NCBI RefSeq assembly: GCF_014851675.1
Contig: NZ_JACVAE010000001.1
Coordinates: forward strand, 2,232,001-2,296,000
Source: Rhizobium sp. ARZ01
GTDB lineage: Bacteria; Pseudomonadota; Alphaproteobacteria; Rhizobiales; Rhizobiaceae
DNA length: 64,000 nt
Direction: 5' to 3'
The notes under the pieces are model-generated. The model made no database searches and had not been told where the DNA came from. It saw only the letters and a list, made by a program, of their open reading frames with translations. The translations under genes and the position numbers were made by a program. Numbering within the stretch: position 1 is the first letter of the stretch; every line of letters begins with the position of its first letter. Below are positions 27,258 through 36,344 of the stretch, piece after piece.

Positions 27258-27776
27258 ATGCGTCCCACGGCAGAATCGAATGAATTCCGGCGTGAATTGG
27301 TTGGTCTTTTGCCGAAGCTGCGCCGCTTTGCCATGACTTTGACAAGAAATGCCAGCGATGCCGACGATCTCGTTCAGGAAGTTTGTGAGCGCGCCATTAC
27401 CCGGAGCCACCTCTGGAACGGGGAAGGACGGCTGGAGAGCTGGATCTATGCCATGACGCGAAATCTCTGGGTGGACGAAGTCAGGAAACGGAAAGTCCGC
27501 ACAGGTTCTGGCACGGTTGACTTCTCCGAACAGGACGATCTGCGAATAGAGGCGTCGGCCGACAAAGCCGTCTACGCCAAGCAATTGCACAAACTGATCA
27601 TGACGATGCCGGAAGGCCTTTCGAGCGTGTTCCTGCTGGTGAACGTGGAAGGTCACAGCTACCGCGAGGCCGCGGATATTCTCGGAATCCCGATCGGTAC
27701 CGTCATGAGCAGGCTTTCGACGGCGCGCATTAGGCTTGCCGCCATGATTTCAGAACAGACAGAAAGGAGGACCTGA
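27258..27776 (+). CDS. ECF-family RNA polymerase sigma factor
   Basis: A 172-residue group-4 sigma factor. Region 2 is visible as FAMTLTRNASDADDLVQEV and ESWIYAMTRNLWVDEVRKRK, and region 4 as NVEGHSYREAADILGIPIGT followed by VMSRLSTARIRL, a helix-turn-helix for the -35 element. It should direct transcription under a stress relieved from its partner anti-sigma factor, encoded 3 nt downstream. Which regulon it controls is not evident, and I found no repeated promoter motif that could be its own target. Confidence 0.94.
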   Translation: MRPTAESNEFRRELVGLLPKLRRFAMTLTRNASDADDLVQEVCERAITRSHLWNGEGRLESWIYAMTRNLWVDEVRKRKVRTGSGTVDFSEQDDLRIEASADKAVYAKQLHKLIMTMPEGLSSVFLLVNVEGHSYREAADILGIPIGTVMSRLSTARIRLAAMISEQTERRT

Positions 27777-27779
27777 GCT

Positions 27780-28619
27780 TTGGAAAGCACACAGGGTCTC
27801 CCGCTCGAAGTGCGCTTGTCAGCCTATCTGGACGGGCAGCTACCGCATGCGGAAGTACGAGAAATCGACGGAATTCTTGCGCACGACGAGAAGGCGCGCA
27901 CACTCTTCAACCGGCTCAAACTCGGCAGCGACCTGGGACGCAAGGCGTTCGAGGACATGCTGCACGAACCGGTGCCGCTTGATCTCGTCCGCAACATCAA
28001 GTTGGCCACAATAGAAGGTGGGCAGAGTGCAGGACGTCTGCCTCCGGCACAGCCTGTCAGGGACGTAACGCCTTTTGGAAGCTGGGCTCGTCTTGGTGCC
28101 GCCGGGCTGGTACTGCTCCTGGCCAGCGGCAGCGCGGGCTACCTGCTCGGCACCCGGCACGTACCTGCGGCCACGCCGGTGCAGACGGTCGAAGCACGAG
28201 ACTGGCTGGACGACATCGCCGGTCTTCATCGCATCTACGCGCGGCAAACCCGCCACCTGGCGGAAGTCCCGCCATCGGAAGGCCAGCACATTACCGAATG
28301 GCTCGCCTCGGCTGTTGGTATGGAGTTTAAAATTCCCGACCTTACCGCCAGCGGACTTGCCTTCGAGGGCGCCCGACTTCTCGTCGCAGCCGGCAGTCCG
28401 ACCGCGCAACTTCTCTACAAGGACGCAGATGGCCAGATTTTTTCCATCTACTTCCAGAAGAGCGACCCCGTTGCGGAGAAGAGCGACCTCACCGACAGCA
28501 TTCGCGACGACCTCGGCCTTATCGCCTGGCAGAACGGTTCTGCGTCATATGTCGTCGTCGGTCCTTCGTCAGACCCTGCACTGGAAGCGATCGCCAAGGC
28601 GGTGGCGCAGGCGATCTAA
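27780..28619 (+). CDS. transmembrane anti-sigma factor
   Basis: A 279-residue protein with an N-terminal cytoplasmic sigma-binding domain (VRLSAYLDGQLPHAEVREID), a single membrane helix near residues 105-122 (LGAAGLVLLLASGSAGYLLG), and a periplasmic domain of about 150 residues. The zinc-binding HxxxCxxC motif of ZAS anti-sigma factors is absent. The start is TTG at 27780, supported by AGGAGG nine nucleotides upstream and by a 3-nt gap to the sigma gene. It should release the sigma factor on an envelope signal sensed by the periplasmic part. Confidence 0.87.
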   Translation: MESTQGLPLEVRLSAYLDGQLPHAEVREIDGILAHDEKARTLFNRLKLGSDLGRKAFEDMLHEPVPLDLVRNIKLATIEGGQSAGRLPPAQPVRDVTPFGSWARLGAAGLVLLLASGSAGYLLGTRHVPAATPVQTVEARDWLDDIAGLHRIYARQTRHLAEVPPSEGQHITEWLASAVGMEFKIPDLTASGLAFEGARLLVAAGSPTAQLLYKDADGQIFSIYFQKSDPVAEKSDLTDSIRDDLGLIAWQNGSASYVVVGPSSDPALEAIAKAVAQAI

Positions 28620-28648
28620 GGCTACGGCAACGTGCTGCAATCAACAAA

Positions 28649-28676
28649 AGGCCGCCCCGGCAATCCGGCGCGGCCT
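28649..28676. terminator. bidirectional hairpin between anti-sigma gene and leuA
   Basis: A 7-bp outer stem (AGGCCGC and GCGGCCT) with an inner CCGG/CCGG pairing lies between two convergent genes. On the minus strand it is followed by TTTTG, on the plus strand by ATTGATTTC. It is plausible as a shared terminator, somewhat better for leuA. Confidence 0.6.
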
Positions 28677-28701
28677 ATTGATTTCAAGCCCACCCGCGCG
28701 A

Positions 28702-30411
28702 TCAGCGGGCGGATTCCTCCAGAACCCGGTTAGCGGCTGACACAATCGCCTCGAGCGAGGCGGCGACGATATTGGTGTTCATGCCGACGCCGAACAGCTT
28801 TCCGCCGGGATGTTCGATCTCGACATAGGCGATCGCAGCCGCGTTCGAGCCCTGCTGCAGCGAATGCTCGGAGTAGTCGACGACCGACATCTCCACGCCG
28901 GTATAGACCGAAAGCGCATGGATAAAGCCGTCGATCGGTCCGGTCCCCTGCCCCTCGATCTTTTTCGTCTCGCCCTTGTCGGTGATCTCAGCTGCGACGA
29001 TGCGCACGCCCTTGCGGGTCGTGTCAGGATAGGTGTGGTGATCGACAAAGCGCAGCCGAGCGTCCGGCTGGGTGACATAGCGCTCAAGGAAACGTTCGTA
29101 GATGCGCTTCGAGGGTAGCTCGACGCCCTCTTCGTCGGTGATGCGCTGGATGTCCTCGCGGAACTCGACCTGCAGGTTGCGCGGCAGGTTGATGCCGTGG
29201 TCCTGCTGCAGGATATAGGCGATGCCGCCCTTGCCGGACTGCGAGTTGATGCGGATGATCGCCTCGTAGGTGCGGCCGACGTCCTGCGGATCGATCGGCA
29301 GGTAGGGCACCTCCCAGATCGGCTTGTTGGCCGTCTTGATCGCCTTCATGCCCTTGTTGATCGCGTCCTGGTGCGAACCGGAGAACGCCGTGTAGACCAG
29401 TTCGCCGACGTAAGGGTGGCGATCCGGAATGACCATCTCGTTGGAATACTCGTAGACGGCCTTGATACGTTCGATGTCGGTGCAGTCGAGCTTGGGGTCG
29501 ACCCCTTGCGTATACATGTTCAGCGCCAGCGTCACGACGTCGACATTGCCGGTGCGCTCGCCGTTGCCAAACAGCGTACCCTCGACGCGGTCCGCCCCCG
29601 CCATCAGGCCGAGTTCGGTGGCGGCGATGCCGGTGCCGCGGTCGTTGTGCGGATGCAGCGAAATGATCAGGTTTTCGCGATTGTCGAGGTTGCGGCACAT
29701 CCACTCGATCTGGTCGGCATAGATGTTCGGCGTCGCCATCTCGACCGTGGACGGCAGGTTGATGATCAGCTTGTTCTCAGCCGTCGGACGGACGATCTCG
29801 GTGACGGCGTTGCAGATCTCCAGCGCCACTTCGAGTTCTGTGCCGGTGAAGCTTTCCGGCGAATATTCGAAGCGGTAGTCGCCACCGGCCTCGGCCGCCA
29901 TGTCCATGATCATCTTCGCAGCGTCGGTGGCGATCTGTTTGATGCCGGCGACGTCCTTTGAGAAGACGACGCGGCGCTGCAGTTCGCTCGTCGAATTGTA
30001 GAAGTGGATGATCGGGCGCTTGGCGCCTTCCAGCGCCTCGAAGGTGCGGGTGATCAGCTCGGGCCGGCACTGGACCAGCACCTGCAACGAGACGTCGTCG
30101 GGGACGTTGCCCTCCTCGACGCACCAGCGGGCGAAGTCGAAGTCAGTTTGCGAGGCAGACGGGAAGCCGATCTCGATTTCCTTGAAGTTCATGTCGAGCA
30201 AGAGCTGGAACATCCGGGCCTTGCGGTCGTGACCCATCGGATTGACCAGCGACTGGTTGCCGTCACGCAGGTCGACCGAACACCAGATCGGCGCTTCGGT
30301 GATGATCTTGCTCGGCCAGGTACGGTCCGGAATGCTGATCTGCGGATAGGGCTGGTACTTTGCCGCCGCATTCGGCATGCCTTGCTTCGGAGTATGGGTC
30401 TTTACGGTCAT
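28702..30411 (-). CDS. leuA: 2-isopropylmalate synthase
   Basis: LeuA condenses 2-ketoisovalerate with acetyl-CoA, the first committed step of leucine synthesis. The 569-residue product is of the long form (LeuA2-like), with WCSVDLRDGNQSL (45-57) carrying the catalytic Arg-Asp, a metal-binding ISLHPHNDRGTG segment, GNGERTGNVD, and a C-terminal leucine-feedback regulatory domain (from about residue 430, containing GTGPIDGFIHAL). The 163 nt upstream of the ATG hold a leucine-rich leader peptide and alternative hairpins, described separately, which point to attenuation by leucyl-tRNA supply. Confidence 0.97.
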   Translation of the reverse strand: MTVKTHTPKQGMPNAAAKYQPYPQISIPDRTWPSKIITEAPIWCSVDLRDGNQSLVNPMGHDRKARMFQLLLDMNFKEIEIGFPSASQTDFDFARWCVEEGNVPDDVSLQVLVQCRPELITRTFEALEGAKRPIIHFYNSTSELQRRVVFSKDVAGIKQIATDAAKMIMDMAAEAGGDYRFEYSPESFTGTELEVALEICNAVTEIVRPTAENKLIINLPSTVEMATPNIYADQIEWMCRNLDNRENLIISLHPHNDRGTGIAATELGLMAGADRVEGTLFGNGERTGNVDVVTLALNMYTQGVDPKLDCTDIERIKAVYEYSNEMVIPDRHPYVGELVYTAFSGSHQDAINKGMKAIKTANKPIWEVPYLPIDPQDVGRTYEAIIRINSQSGKGGIAYILQQDHGINLPRNLQVEFREDIQRITDEEGVELPSKRIYERFLERYVTQPDARLRFVDHHTYPDTTRKGVRIVAAEITDKGETKKIEGQGTGPIDGFIHALSVYTGVEMSVVDYSEHSLQQGSNAAAIAYVEIEHPGGKLFGVGMNTNIVAASLEAIVSAANRVLEESAR

Positions 30412-30530
30412 GTGCTCGTCTCTTCGTCATCCCGGCTTTCAGGTAGCGTCATAGCGGATCGAAGCACGCTTGACGACGGCGAAAGCTGACCTTCTGAGGG
30501 TCCGGGGCGAATTTACAATAGGGGTGATGC

Positions 30531-30576
30531 GAGGAGCACTTGCGCCGGTAGGCTTTTCGGCCACCGGGCGCTCCTC
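30531..30576 (-). promoter_or_regulatory. alternative hairpin in the leuA leader
   Basis: The leader folds as a long hairpin: GAGGAGC (30570-30576 on the minus strand) pairs with GCTCCTC (30531-30537), and an inner GCGCCCGGT segment pairs with ACCGGCGC with one bulge. Its 5' side overlaps the leader stop codon. The CCCGG at 30564-30568 can instead pair with CCGGG at 30583-30587, inside the end of the leader reading frame, so two exclusive folds are possible. There is no following T-tract, so the mechanism could be Rho- or translation-linked rather than intrinsic termination. Confidence 0.5.
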
Positions 30577-30700
30577 AAAGAACCCGGCAACCGCGCGTAA
30601 GGCCGAGAAGAAGGAGCGAGGAGAAGCTGCGCGAACGTTCGCGGGCAGCCTGCTGGCTGCGCGAAATGCGTTCAACGATGGTGCTTCTGGTCTTCAACAT
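30575..30700 (-). CDS. putative leucine leader peptide of leuA
   Basis: A 41-codon frame upstream of leuA with four consecutive Leu codons (CTC CTT CTT CTC), then Gly and another Leu (CTT), near its C-terminus (LLLLGL, residues 29-34), and a final Leu codon before the stop. The ATG lies 7 nt after a -10 hexamer, so the message would be leaderless like the trp leader in this window. Ribosome stalling at the Leu run would cover the sequence feeding the downstream hairpins. No known leader protein of this exact sequence is recalled; the call rests on position, composition and promoter. Confidence 0.65.
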   Translation of the reverse strand: MLKTRSTIVERISRSQQAARERSRSFSSLLLLGLTRGCRVL

Positions 30701-30707
30701 GGGCTGG

Positions 30708-30736
30708 CTTATAGCTGTGTCGCCGCTGTGGCGCAA
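30708..30736 (-). promoter_or_regulatory. promoter of the leuA leader transcript
   Basis: On the minus strand TTGCGC (30731-30736) and TATAAG (30708-30713) are separated by exactly 17 nt. Only 7 nt separate the -10 from the ATG of the leader peptide, so transcription would start at or within a base or two of that ATG. Confidence 0.65.
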
Positions 30737-30821
30737 GCCTTGCGCGAGATGATTTGTACAGGACGCGTTCCGGCGTTAGTCTTTGGGTCGTCCGTCGTGG
30801 AGGATATTTGGGAGTTGGGCG

Positions 30822-31016
30822 ATGAAATATGTCGTTGTGACACTGCTTGTCATGCTGGTGGGTTGTCAGTCCGCCGCGCCGGTCAGCCAGGCGACGCTGG
30901 ACGCCCGGAACTATTGCTTCCGGCAATATGGCGGCCCGAGCAGCGACCAATACGACTATTGTGTCTATGCACGTTCAGTTGGCATGAAAGACTATGGTCC
31001 GCCAGGCTTCTATTGA
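30822..31016 (+). CDS. small lipoprotein
   Basis: A 64-residue protein with a short signal and a lipobox (VMLVGC, Cys about residue 12), so it should be lipidated and membrane-anchored after cleavage. The mature part is short, aromatic and Cys-containing (NYCFRQYGGPSSDQYDYCVYA). The start ATG at 30822 follows a GGAG site; the frame extends upstream, but that part is not protein-like. It is divergent from the leuA leader promoter, 86 nt away. Function unknown. Confidence 0.72.
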   Translation: MKYVVVTLLVMLVGCQSAAPVSQATLDARNYCFRQYGGPSSDQYDYCVYARSVGMKDYGPPGFY

Positions 31017-31088
31017 GACCCTTGATAACAAGACGCCCTTCCGCCGCGAGGACGGAAGCGCGTTGATGTCGTTTAGCGTCGGGCCGGA

Positions 31089-31670
31089 TCAGATCTCGGC
31101 TTGCGACGAGATGATCCGCGACACGAGGCCGTATTCCAAGGCTTCCTTTGCGGAGAGCCAATAGTCGCGGTCTGTGTCCTTGGCAATCTTTTCGATTGCC
31201 TGCCCCGTGGCATCCGCGAAGATCTTATTCAGCCGCTCGTTCATCTTGATGATTTCGCGGGCCTGGATCTCAATGTCGGAGGCCATGCCGCGCGTGCCGC
31301 CGGACGGTTGGTGCAGCAGGAAGCGCGTGTTCGGCAGGCAGAGGCGCTGTTCCTTCGGCGCCGCGACGTAGATCAGCGCGCCGGCGGAAGCCACCCAGCC
31401 GGTCCCGATCACCCAGACCTTCGGCTTGATGAACTTGATCATGTCGTGGATGCTGTCGCCGGACTCGACATGGCCGCCGGGCGAATTGACGAAGATGCGG
31501 ATGTCTTCGTCACTGGCGGCGGCAAGCGCCACGAGCTGCGAGCAGACCTTCTGCGCCAGTTCCTGGGTGATGCCGCCATAGATGAAGATCGAGCGCGACT
31601 TGAACAGGTTCGCCTCGGTTTCCTTGCCGAGCGGCAGCTCGGTCTTCTTGTCGTCTTCTTCGTCGTTCAT
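31089..31670 (-). CDS. clpP: ClpP-family serine protease subunit
   Basis: A 193-residue ClpP-like subunit with the catalytic triad Ser95 (GWVASAGA), His120 ([11 protein letters not shown]) and Asp169 ([19 protein letters not shown]). It is a divergent member: the serine context is ASAGA rather than the usual ASMGA, and an acidic N-terminus ([11 protein letters not shown]) is present. No ClpX or trigger-factor gene is adjacent, as is usual for secondary ClpP genes in rhizobia, so this is probably a paralogue rather than the housekeeping copy. The start at 31670 follows a GGAGAG site. Confidence 0.88.
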   Translation of the reverse strand: MNDEEDDKKTELPLGKETEANLFKSRSIFIYGGITQELAQKVCSQLVALAAASDEDIRIFVNSPGGHVESGDSIHDMIKFIKPKVWVIGTGWVASAGALIYVAAPKEQRLCLPNTRFLLHQPSGGTRGMASDIEIQAREIIKMNERLNKIFADATGQAIEKIAKDTDRDYWLSAKEALEYGLVSRIISSQAEI

Positions 31671-31973
31671 CGGCAACTCTCCGCCTGTCGTCTCAAAAAT
31701 CCTTGCCGCAGTCAGATAATGCGACTCAGTCGTCAAGACAATGCAACAAAACGCCGGCCGGGCGATAGAGGGCGCCAAGGTCAGCGGCAAACAGGGTAAA
31801 TGCCCCTCACACGATCCCACATCCGTCGATCGCACCCGCATACGAAGAGGGCATCTCCACACGGACCCGTGATCGCCCCGTAACCCTCATGAATCTTGAA
31901 GGAAATAATTATTAGAGTACCCTAATATTTAACCGTGCAATTGCGCACGGCGGAGTGCCTCATGGAGGTTGCG
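31671..31973. other. intergenic region between clpP and SPW gene
   Basis: About 300 nt hold the divergent promoters of clpP and the SPW gene. The right half (31900-31935) is unusually AT-rich and contains the inverted repeat described next. I see no gene or RNA structure in the rest. Confidence 0.55.
31911..31926. promoter_or_regulatory. candidate NolR-type operator
   Basis: ATTAG-N9-AT at this place matches the published NolR consensus (A/T)TTAG-N9-A(T/A). It is also an inverted repeat, ATTAG-N6-CTAAT, 48 nt upstream of the SPW gene start, in an AT-rich stretch. A NolR homologue is encoded in this window. A single short match is weak evidence. Confidence 0.35.
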
Positions 31974-32330
31974 ATGATGAATCTCATGTCCGGTCGGAGA
32001 AGTCAGGATCTGGTCACCCTGCTCCTGGCGGTCTGCCTGTTTCTTTCTCCCTGGGTCATAGGCTATGTCGCCGATGCGACGCCGAGCTGGAACGCCTGGA
32101 TCGCCGGCATCGTGCTCGGCGGCTTCGCGATCATGACCCTTTCGGCCTTCGCAGAATGGGAGGAATGGGTGAACATGGTGGTCGGCCTGTGGCTGATCGT
32201 GTCGCCCTGGTTGCTTGGCTTCATGGCCAACACCAGTGCGATGTGGACTCACGTGATCCTCGGGATCTGCACCGCCGCACTGTCGGCCTGGGCAGTCTGG
32301 GACTTTCGCCATCCGCATTCGCACGCCTAG
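31974..32330 (+). CDS. SPW repeat membrane protein
   Basis: A 118-residue protein with four membrane helices and two SPW motifs in the order expected of the SPW family (LFLSPWVIGYV and LIVSPWLLGFM), separated by one helix pair. The start at 31974 follows a GGAGG site five nucleotides upstream; the tandem MM leaves a one-codon ambiguity. Function of the family is unknown. The tail FRHPHSHA is His-rich. It is preceded by an AT-rich promoter region with a candidate NolR box. Confidence 0.88.
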   Translation: MMNLMSGRRSQDLVTLLLAVCLFLSPWVIGYVADATPSWNAWIAGIVLGGFAIMTLSAFAEWEEWVNMVVGLWLIVSPWLLGFMANTSAMWTHVILGICTAALSAWAVWDFRHPHSHA

Positions 32331-32442
32331 CGCCAAGCGCTTGATTTTCTGCGCACTTTCCAGTGCACGGAAGATTGACAGTACGCTCTGAGGCGACGGA
32401 TGCACCGATCGAATAGAGCCCGGTTCTTCGGATTGACGCGTT

Positions 32443-32476
32443 CTGTGCTGCGCACTCCCCCTGGTGCGCAGCACAG
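32443..32476. repeat. perfect 13-bp inverted repeat between convergent genes
   Basis: CTGTGCTGCGCAC (32443-32455) pairs exactly with 32464-32476 around an 8-nt loop. It lies between the convergent SPW gene (ends 32330) and queF (ends 32527). No T-tract flanks it, so it may act as a transcript-end stabiliser or Rho-linked terminator rather than a classic intrinsic terminator. Confidence 0.6.
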
Positions 32477-32526
32477 TCACGTTACAGGCAAGGCAATCGG
32501 ACGGTACCGGTCTTCGGCGAGGTCTC

Positions 32527-32991
32527 TCACCCGCGCCCGCGATAGGGCGCAACCCCCTGGTCCGGCAGCCACACCCCTTCCGGTGGCGCGCCGGTCTGCC
32601 AGAACACATCGATCGGGATTCCGCCGCGCGGATACCAGTAGGCACCGATCCGCAGCCATTTTGGCGAAAGCAGCTTCACCAGCCGCTTGGCGATATCGAG
32701 CGTGCAATCCTCGTGGAAGGCGCCGTGGTTGCGGAAGGAGTGCAGGTAGAGCTTCAACGATTTTGATTCGACCAGCCATCCGTCCGGCACGTAGTCGATA
32801 ACGATATGGGCAAAATCCGGCTGGCCGGTCATCGGGCAGAGCGAGGTGAATTCCGGCGCGGTGAAGCGGACGACGAAATCGGTTCCTTCATGCCCGCTCG
32901 GCACCTTTTCCAGCACCGCCTCCTCCGGGCTCGCCGGAAGCTCGACGTTGCGGCCGAGTTGCGACAGGTTTGAAACGTCAGTCTTGGTCAT
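32527..32991 (-). CDS. queF: NADPH-dependent 7-cyano-7-deazaguanine (preQ0) reductase
   Basis: QueF reduces preQ0 to preQ1 in queuosine synthesis. At 154 residues it is the short single-domain form. It has the catalytic-cysteine region [20 protein letters not shown] and the family's [20 protein letters not shown] motif. Its ATG overlaps the stop codon of the upstream cation exporter gene by 4 nt, so they are co-transcribed. Convergent with the SPW gene. Confidence 0.96.
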   Translation of the reverse strand: MTKTDVSNLSQLGRNVELPASPEEAVLEKVPSGHEGTDFVVRFTAPEFTSLCPMTGQPDFAHIVIDYVPDGWLVESKSLKLYLHSFRNHGAFHEDCTLDIAKRLVKLLSPKWLRIGAYWYPRGGIPIDVFWQTGAPPEGVWLPDQGVAPYRGRG

Positions 32992-33905
32992 GGCTTGGCC
33001 CTTTCCACTTGTACCTTGATGCCGTGCGCCCTCTCCGTCTCCGGCTCCACATGAATGGCGATCTGTGCACCGGGCTGAATGGCCTCGATCGCCGCCTCCA
33101 GCCGGTCGCAGATCTCATGCGCATCGCCAACCGCCATGCTGGCCGGGACCACCAGATGGAAATCGACAAAGGTTGCCGGTCCGGCCCTTCGTGTCTTCAG
33201 GTCGTGGACGCCAAGCGAGCCTTCCGCATGGGTGGCGATTGCATGCTTGATCGCCGTCTCTTCGTCCAGTTCCACCGCATGGTCCATCAATCCGCTCACT
33301 GAGCTGGAGATGATTTTCCACCCCTGAAAGACGATGTGCAAGGCGACAAGGATCGCCATGACCGGATCGAGGATCGCAAAACCTGTCGCAAGCGCCAGCA
33401 ATAGTCCGACCAGCACCCCGGCAGAAGTGACCACATCCGAAAGGATGTGGTGTCCGTCTGCGCTCAATGCCGGCGAACGGTGCCGGCGGCCTGCCCGGAT
33501 CAGGATCGTTGCCCAGCCGGCATTGATCAGCGCAGCAGCAAGATTGATCGCAAGACCGAGAATCGGCTGATCGAGCAGCGTCGGCGCCCGCAGCTTCGGC
33601 ACGGCCTCCTGCAGGATGAGCAGCGCGGCGACGACGATAAGAACACCCTCGATGACCGCGGAAAAGTACTCGGCCTTATGGTGCCCGAATGGGTGTGTGG
33701 CATCGGCGGGCCGCGCCGCATAACGAATCGCCCACCAGGCGAGAACGGCAGCGATCACGTTTACGGTCGACTCGAGCGCGTCCGACAGAAGCGCAACGGA
33801 ACCGGTCACCCACCAGGCGAGCAACTTCAACCCCATGACAAAGAAGGCCAGCGGAATGCCGATCAGCGCCAGTCGATTGACGGTTGGGTTTCCGTTCGTA
33901 GCCAT
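32988..33905 (-). CDS. cation diffusion facilitator (metal exporter)
   Basis: A 305-residue CDF protein expected to export a divalent metal by proton antiport. It has six predicted helices and the metal-site motifs DALESTVN in helix 2 and [14 protein letters not shown] in helix 5, with a [11 protein letters not shown] loop, and a cytoplasmic C-terminal domain (from about 215) with [18 protein letters not shown]. Metal specificity (Zn, Fe, Mn, Co) is not determined. The start ATG at 33905 follows an AGGAG site. It overlaps queF by 4 nt. Confidence 0.92.
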   Translation of the reverse strand: MATNGNPTVNRLALIGIPLAFFVMGLKLLAWWVTGSVALLSDALESTVNVIAAVLAWWAIRYAARPADATHPFGHHKAEYFSAVIEGVLIVVAALLILQEAVPKLRAPTLLDQPILGLAINLAAALINAGWATILIRAGRRHRSPALSADGHHILSDVVTSAGVLVGLLLALATGFAILDPVMAILVALHIVFQGWKIISSSVSGLMDHAVELDEETAIKHAIATHAEGSLGVHDLKTRRAGPATFVDFHLVVPASMAVGDAHEICDRLEAAIEAIQPGAQIAIHVEPETERAHGIKVQVERAKP

Positions 33906-33957
33906 GCTCGCTCCTGTGCGGATGCAAACGAATTGCAAGAACCGCGCTCATCAACGC

Positions 33958-33989
33958 AAAACCGCCCGCGCGGGGTTTCGCGCAGGCGG
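33958..33989 (-). terminator. intrinsic terminator after trpE(G)
   Basis: An 11-bp stem with one internal mismatch (33962-33972 with 33979-33989) and a 6-nt loop is followed on the minus strand by TTTT. It lies 55 nt after the trpE(G) stop and before the cation exporter gene. Confidence 0.75.
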
Positions 33990-34043
33990 CTCTTTCGGGG
34001 TTTCTATCGACCGAAACGGCCGAGATGTCAAAGGCTGATTGGG

Positions 34044-36233
34044 TTATGCAGCCTTCGTCTTCGTCTTGCGCGCCAGATGGGCAACCACGTTCTCGATCAT
34101 TCGCATCCCCGCGTCCCCGCCGAGCGTCATGATCGATTCCGGATGGAACTGCACAGCTGCCACCGGCTCCTTGGAGTGCTCGATCCCCATGATCGTGCCA
34201 TCCTCGCTTTCGGCGGTGATGACGAAATCGCGCGAAAGCGTCGCGGGATCGGCGAAGATCGAGTGGTAACGGCCGACCGTGACCTCCTTGCCGAGGCCCG
34301 AAAAGACGATACCAGGCTCCAGCACGCGAATGCGCGAGGGCTTGCCGTGCATCGGGATCGCGAGCTGTCGCAGTTCTCCGCCATAGGCCTCGGCCAGCGC
34401 CTGCAATCCGAGGCAGACGCCGAAGATCGGTAAGCTTCGCTCGCGTGCCTTCCTGATCGTTGTCTTGCAGTCGAAGTCCCTAGGGCTGCCGGGGCCGGGC
34501 GAGAGCACGACGAGATCGGGCTTGAGGCGGTCGAACAATTCGTCGGCAACGGGCGTGCGCACCGTCGTCACGGTCGCGCCGGTCTGACGGAAGTAGTTTG
34601 CCAGCGTGTGAACGAAGCTGTCCTCGTGATCGACGAGAAGGATGTTCACGCCGGCGCCGACAGAGGCGACGTCGCGCTGAGACTTGGCCGCGTTCCCGGC
34701 CTTGGCGTCACGGATGGCTGCAATCATGGCGGATGCTTTCAATTCGGTTTCCGCTTCTTCTTCCTGCGGATTGGAGTCGTTCAGGAGCGTAGCGCCTGCC
34801 CTGACCTCGGCGATGCCGTCCTTGATGCGGATGGTGCGCAGCGTCAGCCCGGTGTTCATGTCGCCATTGAAGCCGACCATGCCGATCGCACCACCGTACC
34901 ACAGCCGCGGACTCTTCTCGTGCGCCTCGATGAAGCGCATCGCCCACAGCTTCGGGGCGCCTGTCACCGTTACTGCCCACGCATGGGACAGGAAGCCATC
35001 GAAGGCGTCCATGTCGTCGCGCAGGCGCCCTTCGATGTGGTCGACCGTGTGGATCAGGCGGGAATACATCTCGATCTGCCGACGGCCGATGACCTTGACG
35101 GAACCAGGTTCGCAGACGCGGCTCTTGTCGTTGCGGTCGACGTCGGAGCACATGGTCAGCTCCGACTCGTCCTTCTTGGAATTCAGAAGCTTCAGGATCT
35201 GTTCGCTGTCGGCGATCGGGTCGTCGCCGCGCTTGATCGTGCCGGAAATCGGGCAGGTCTCGATGCGGCGGCCCGACACACGCACGAACATCTCCGGTGA
35301 GGCGCCGACGAGATACTCCTGGTTTCCGAGATTGATGAAGAAGGAATAGGGCGACGGATTGATCGCCTTCAGGCGCCGGGAAATCTCCGACGGCTTGCTT
35401 TCGCAGCGTTCATAGAACTTCTGGCCCGGCACCACCTCGAACAGGTCACCGCGGCGGAAACTCTCCTTCGCCTTGACGACCAGGTCGGCATACTCGCCGG
35501 GGTGATGGTCCCCGCGCGGCGGGATGGTATCGGAGGTGCGGAACGGTTCCGGCGCGATCGCCTGGTTCTTCCCCTCCGTCGTCACCCCGTCCTTGGCGAA
35601 GTCATAGCGGTCAATCCAGGCCTTTGCGGCATAGTGGTCGACGACCAGGATCTCATCCGGAAGAAACAGCACCATATCGCGCTGGTCTTCTGGACGCGGA
35701 AGTTTCAAATCGATCGAGTCGAACTGGAAGGCGAGGTCATAGCCGAAGGCACCGTAGAAGCCGAGACTGGAGTCCTCCGGCGAATGGAACAGGTCCGTCA
35801 CCGCCCGCAAGACCGTAAAGACCGTCGGGATCTTGGAGCGCTCCTCTTCGGTGAAGACGCGATCCGGCTCATTGACCTTGAGGTCCAGGCGACGCGGCGT
35901 CGATGCGCCGAGCGTCAGTTCCGGCACCTTCGCAAGACACGGCGCGATGATGTCGAGGAGCGCTTCGCCGCGCTCATTGTAGGCGTTGAGCCAGACGTTT
36001 CGGCCGAAGGAGGTGATGGCGAGCGGCGGATCGACAATCGCCGTGTCCCAGCGGGTATAGCGGCCCGGATATTCGTAGTTCGAGGAAAAGACCGCGCCGC
36101 GATGCTCGTCGAGCCTGTCGACATAACCCGAAATCGCGTTCGCATAGTCCGCAGCCCGGCGCCGGCGCGTCACGGCGATGCCGCCGCGCGTTTCGTAGGT
36201 CTCGGCGCCATCGTCAAGAAGTTTCGTCACCAT
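34044..36233 (-). CDS. trpE(G): fused anthranilate synthase, components I and II
   Basis: TrpE(G) makes anthranilate from chorismate and glutamine, the first step of tryptophan synthesis. The 729-residue fusion has the TrpE half (residues 1-about 510) with [30 protein letters not shown] and [17 protein letters not shown], and a TrpG amidotransferase half with the nucleophile in [16 protein letters not shown] and the His/Glu in QFHPES. Fusion of the two is characteristic of Rhizobiaceae. An AGGGGA site precedes the ATG. It is regulated by the trp leader and attenuator upstream. Confidence 0.98.
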   Translation of the reverse strand: MVTKLLDDGAETYETRGGIAVTRRRRAADYANAISGYVDRLDEHRGAVFSSNYEYPGRYTRWDTAIVDPPLAITSFGRNVWLNAYNERGEALLDIIAPCLAKVPELTLGASTPRRLDLKVNEPDRVFTEEERSKIPTVFTVLRAVTDLFHSPEDSSLGFYGAFGYDLAFQFDSIDLKLPRPEDQRDMVLFLPDEILVVDHYAAKAWIDRYDFAKDGVTTEGKNQAIAPEPFRTSDTIPPRGDHHPGEYADLVVKAKESFRRGDLFEVVPGQKFYERCESKPSEISRRLKAINPSPYSFFINLGNQEYLVGASPEMFVRVSGRRIETCPISGTIKRGDDPIADSEQILKLLNSKKDESELTMCSDVDRNDKSRVCEPGSVKVIGRRQIEMYSRLIHTVDHIEGRLRDDMDAFDGFLSHAWAVTVTGAPKLWAMRFIEAHEKSPRLWYGGAIGMVGFNGDMNTGLTLRTIRIKDGIAEVRAGATLLNDSNPQEEEAETELKASAMIAAIRDAKAGNAAKSQRDVASVGAGVNILLVDHEDSFVHTLANYFRQTGATVTTVRTPVADELFDRLKPDLVVLSPGPGSPRDFDCKTTIRKARERSLPIFGVCLGLQALAEAYGGELRQLAIPMHGKPSRIRVLEPGIVFSGLGKEVTVGRYHSIFADPATLSRDFVITAESEDGTIMGIEHSKEPVAAVQFHPESIMTLGGDAGMRMIENVVAHLARKTKTKAA

Positions 36234-36271
36234 TCCCCTGCTCTCCTGTTCGGCCCGGATGAAACGGCCCG

Positions 36272-36308
36272 AAAAAGAAAAAGCCGCCTCGAGGGTTCCG
36301 GGCGGCTT
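36272..36308 (-). terminator. trp attenuator terminator
   Basis: A perfect 8-bp stem (AAGCCGCC 36301-36308, minus strand sense, pairing with GGCGGCTT 36281-36288) has a 12-nt loop and runs into a T-rich tract TTTCTTTTT. It lies 36 nt after the leader stop codon, the position expected of a Trp attenuator. Confidence 0.9.
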
Positions 36309-36344
36309 GTCGTGTCAATCACGCATGACTGGTCGAGGCCGCTT

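Noticed and set aside
30439..30675. 78-codon minus-strand frame in the leuA leader region
   Set aside because: It overlaps the proposed leucine leader in another frame and crosses the hairpins; it has no leucine run and no promoter-start relation.
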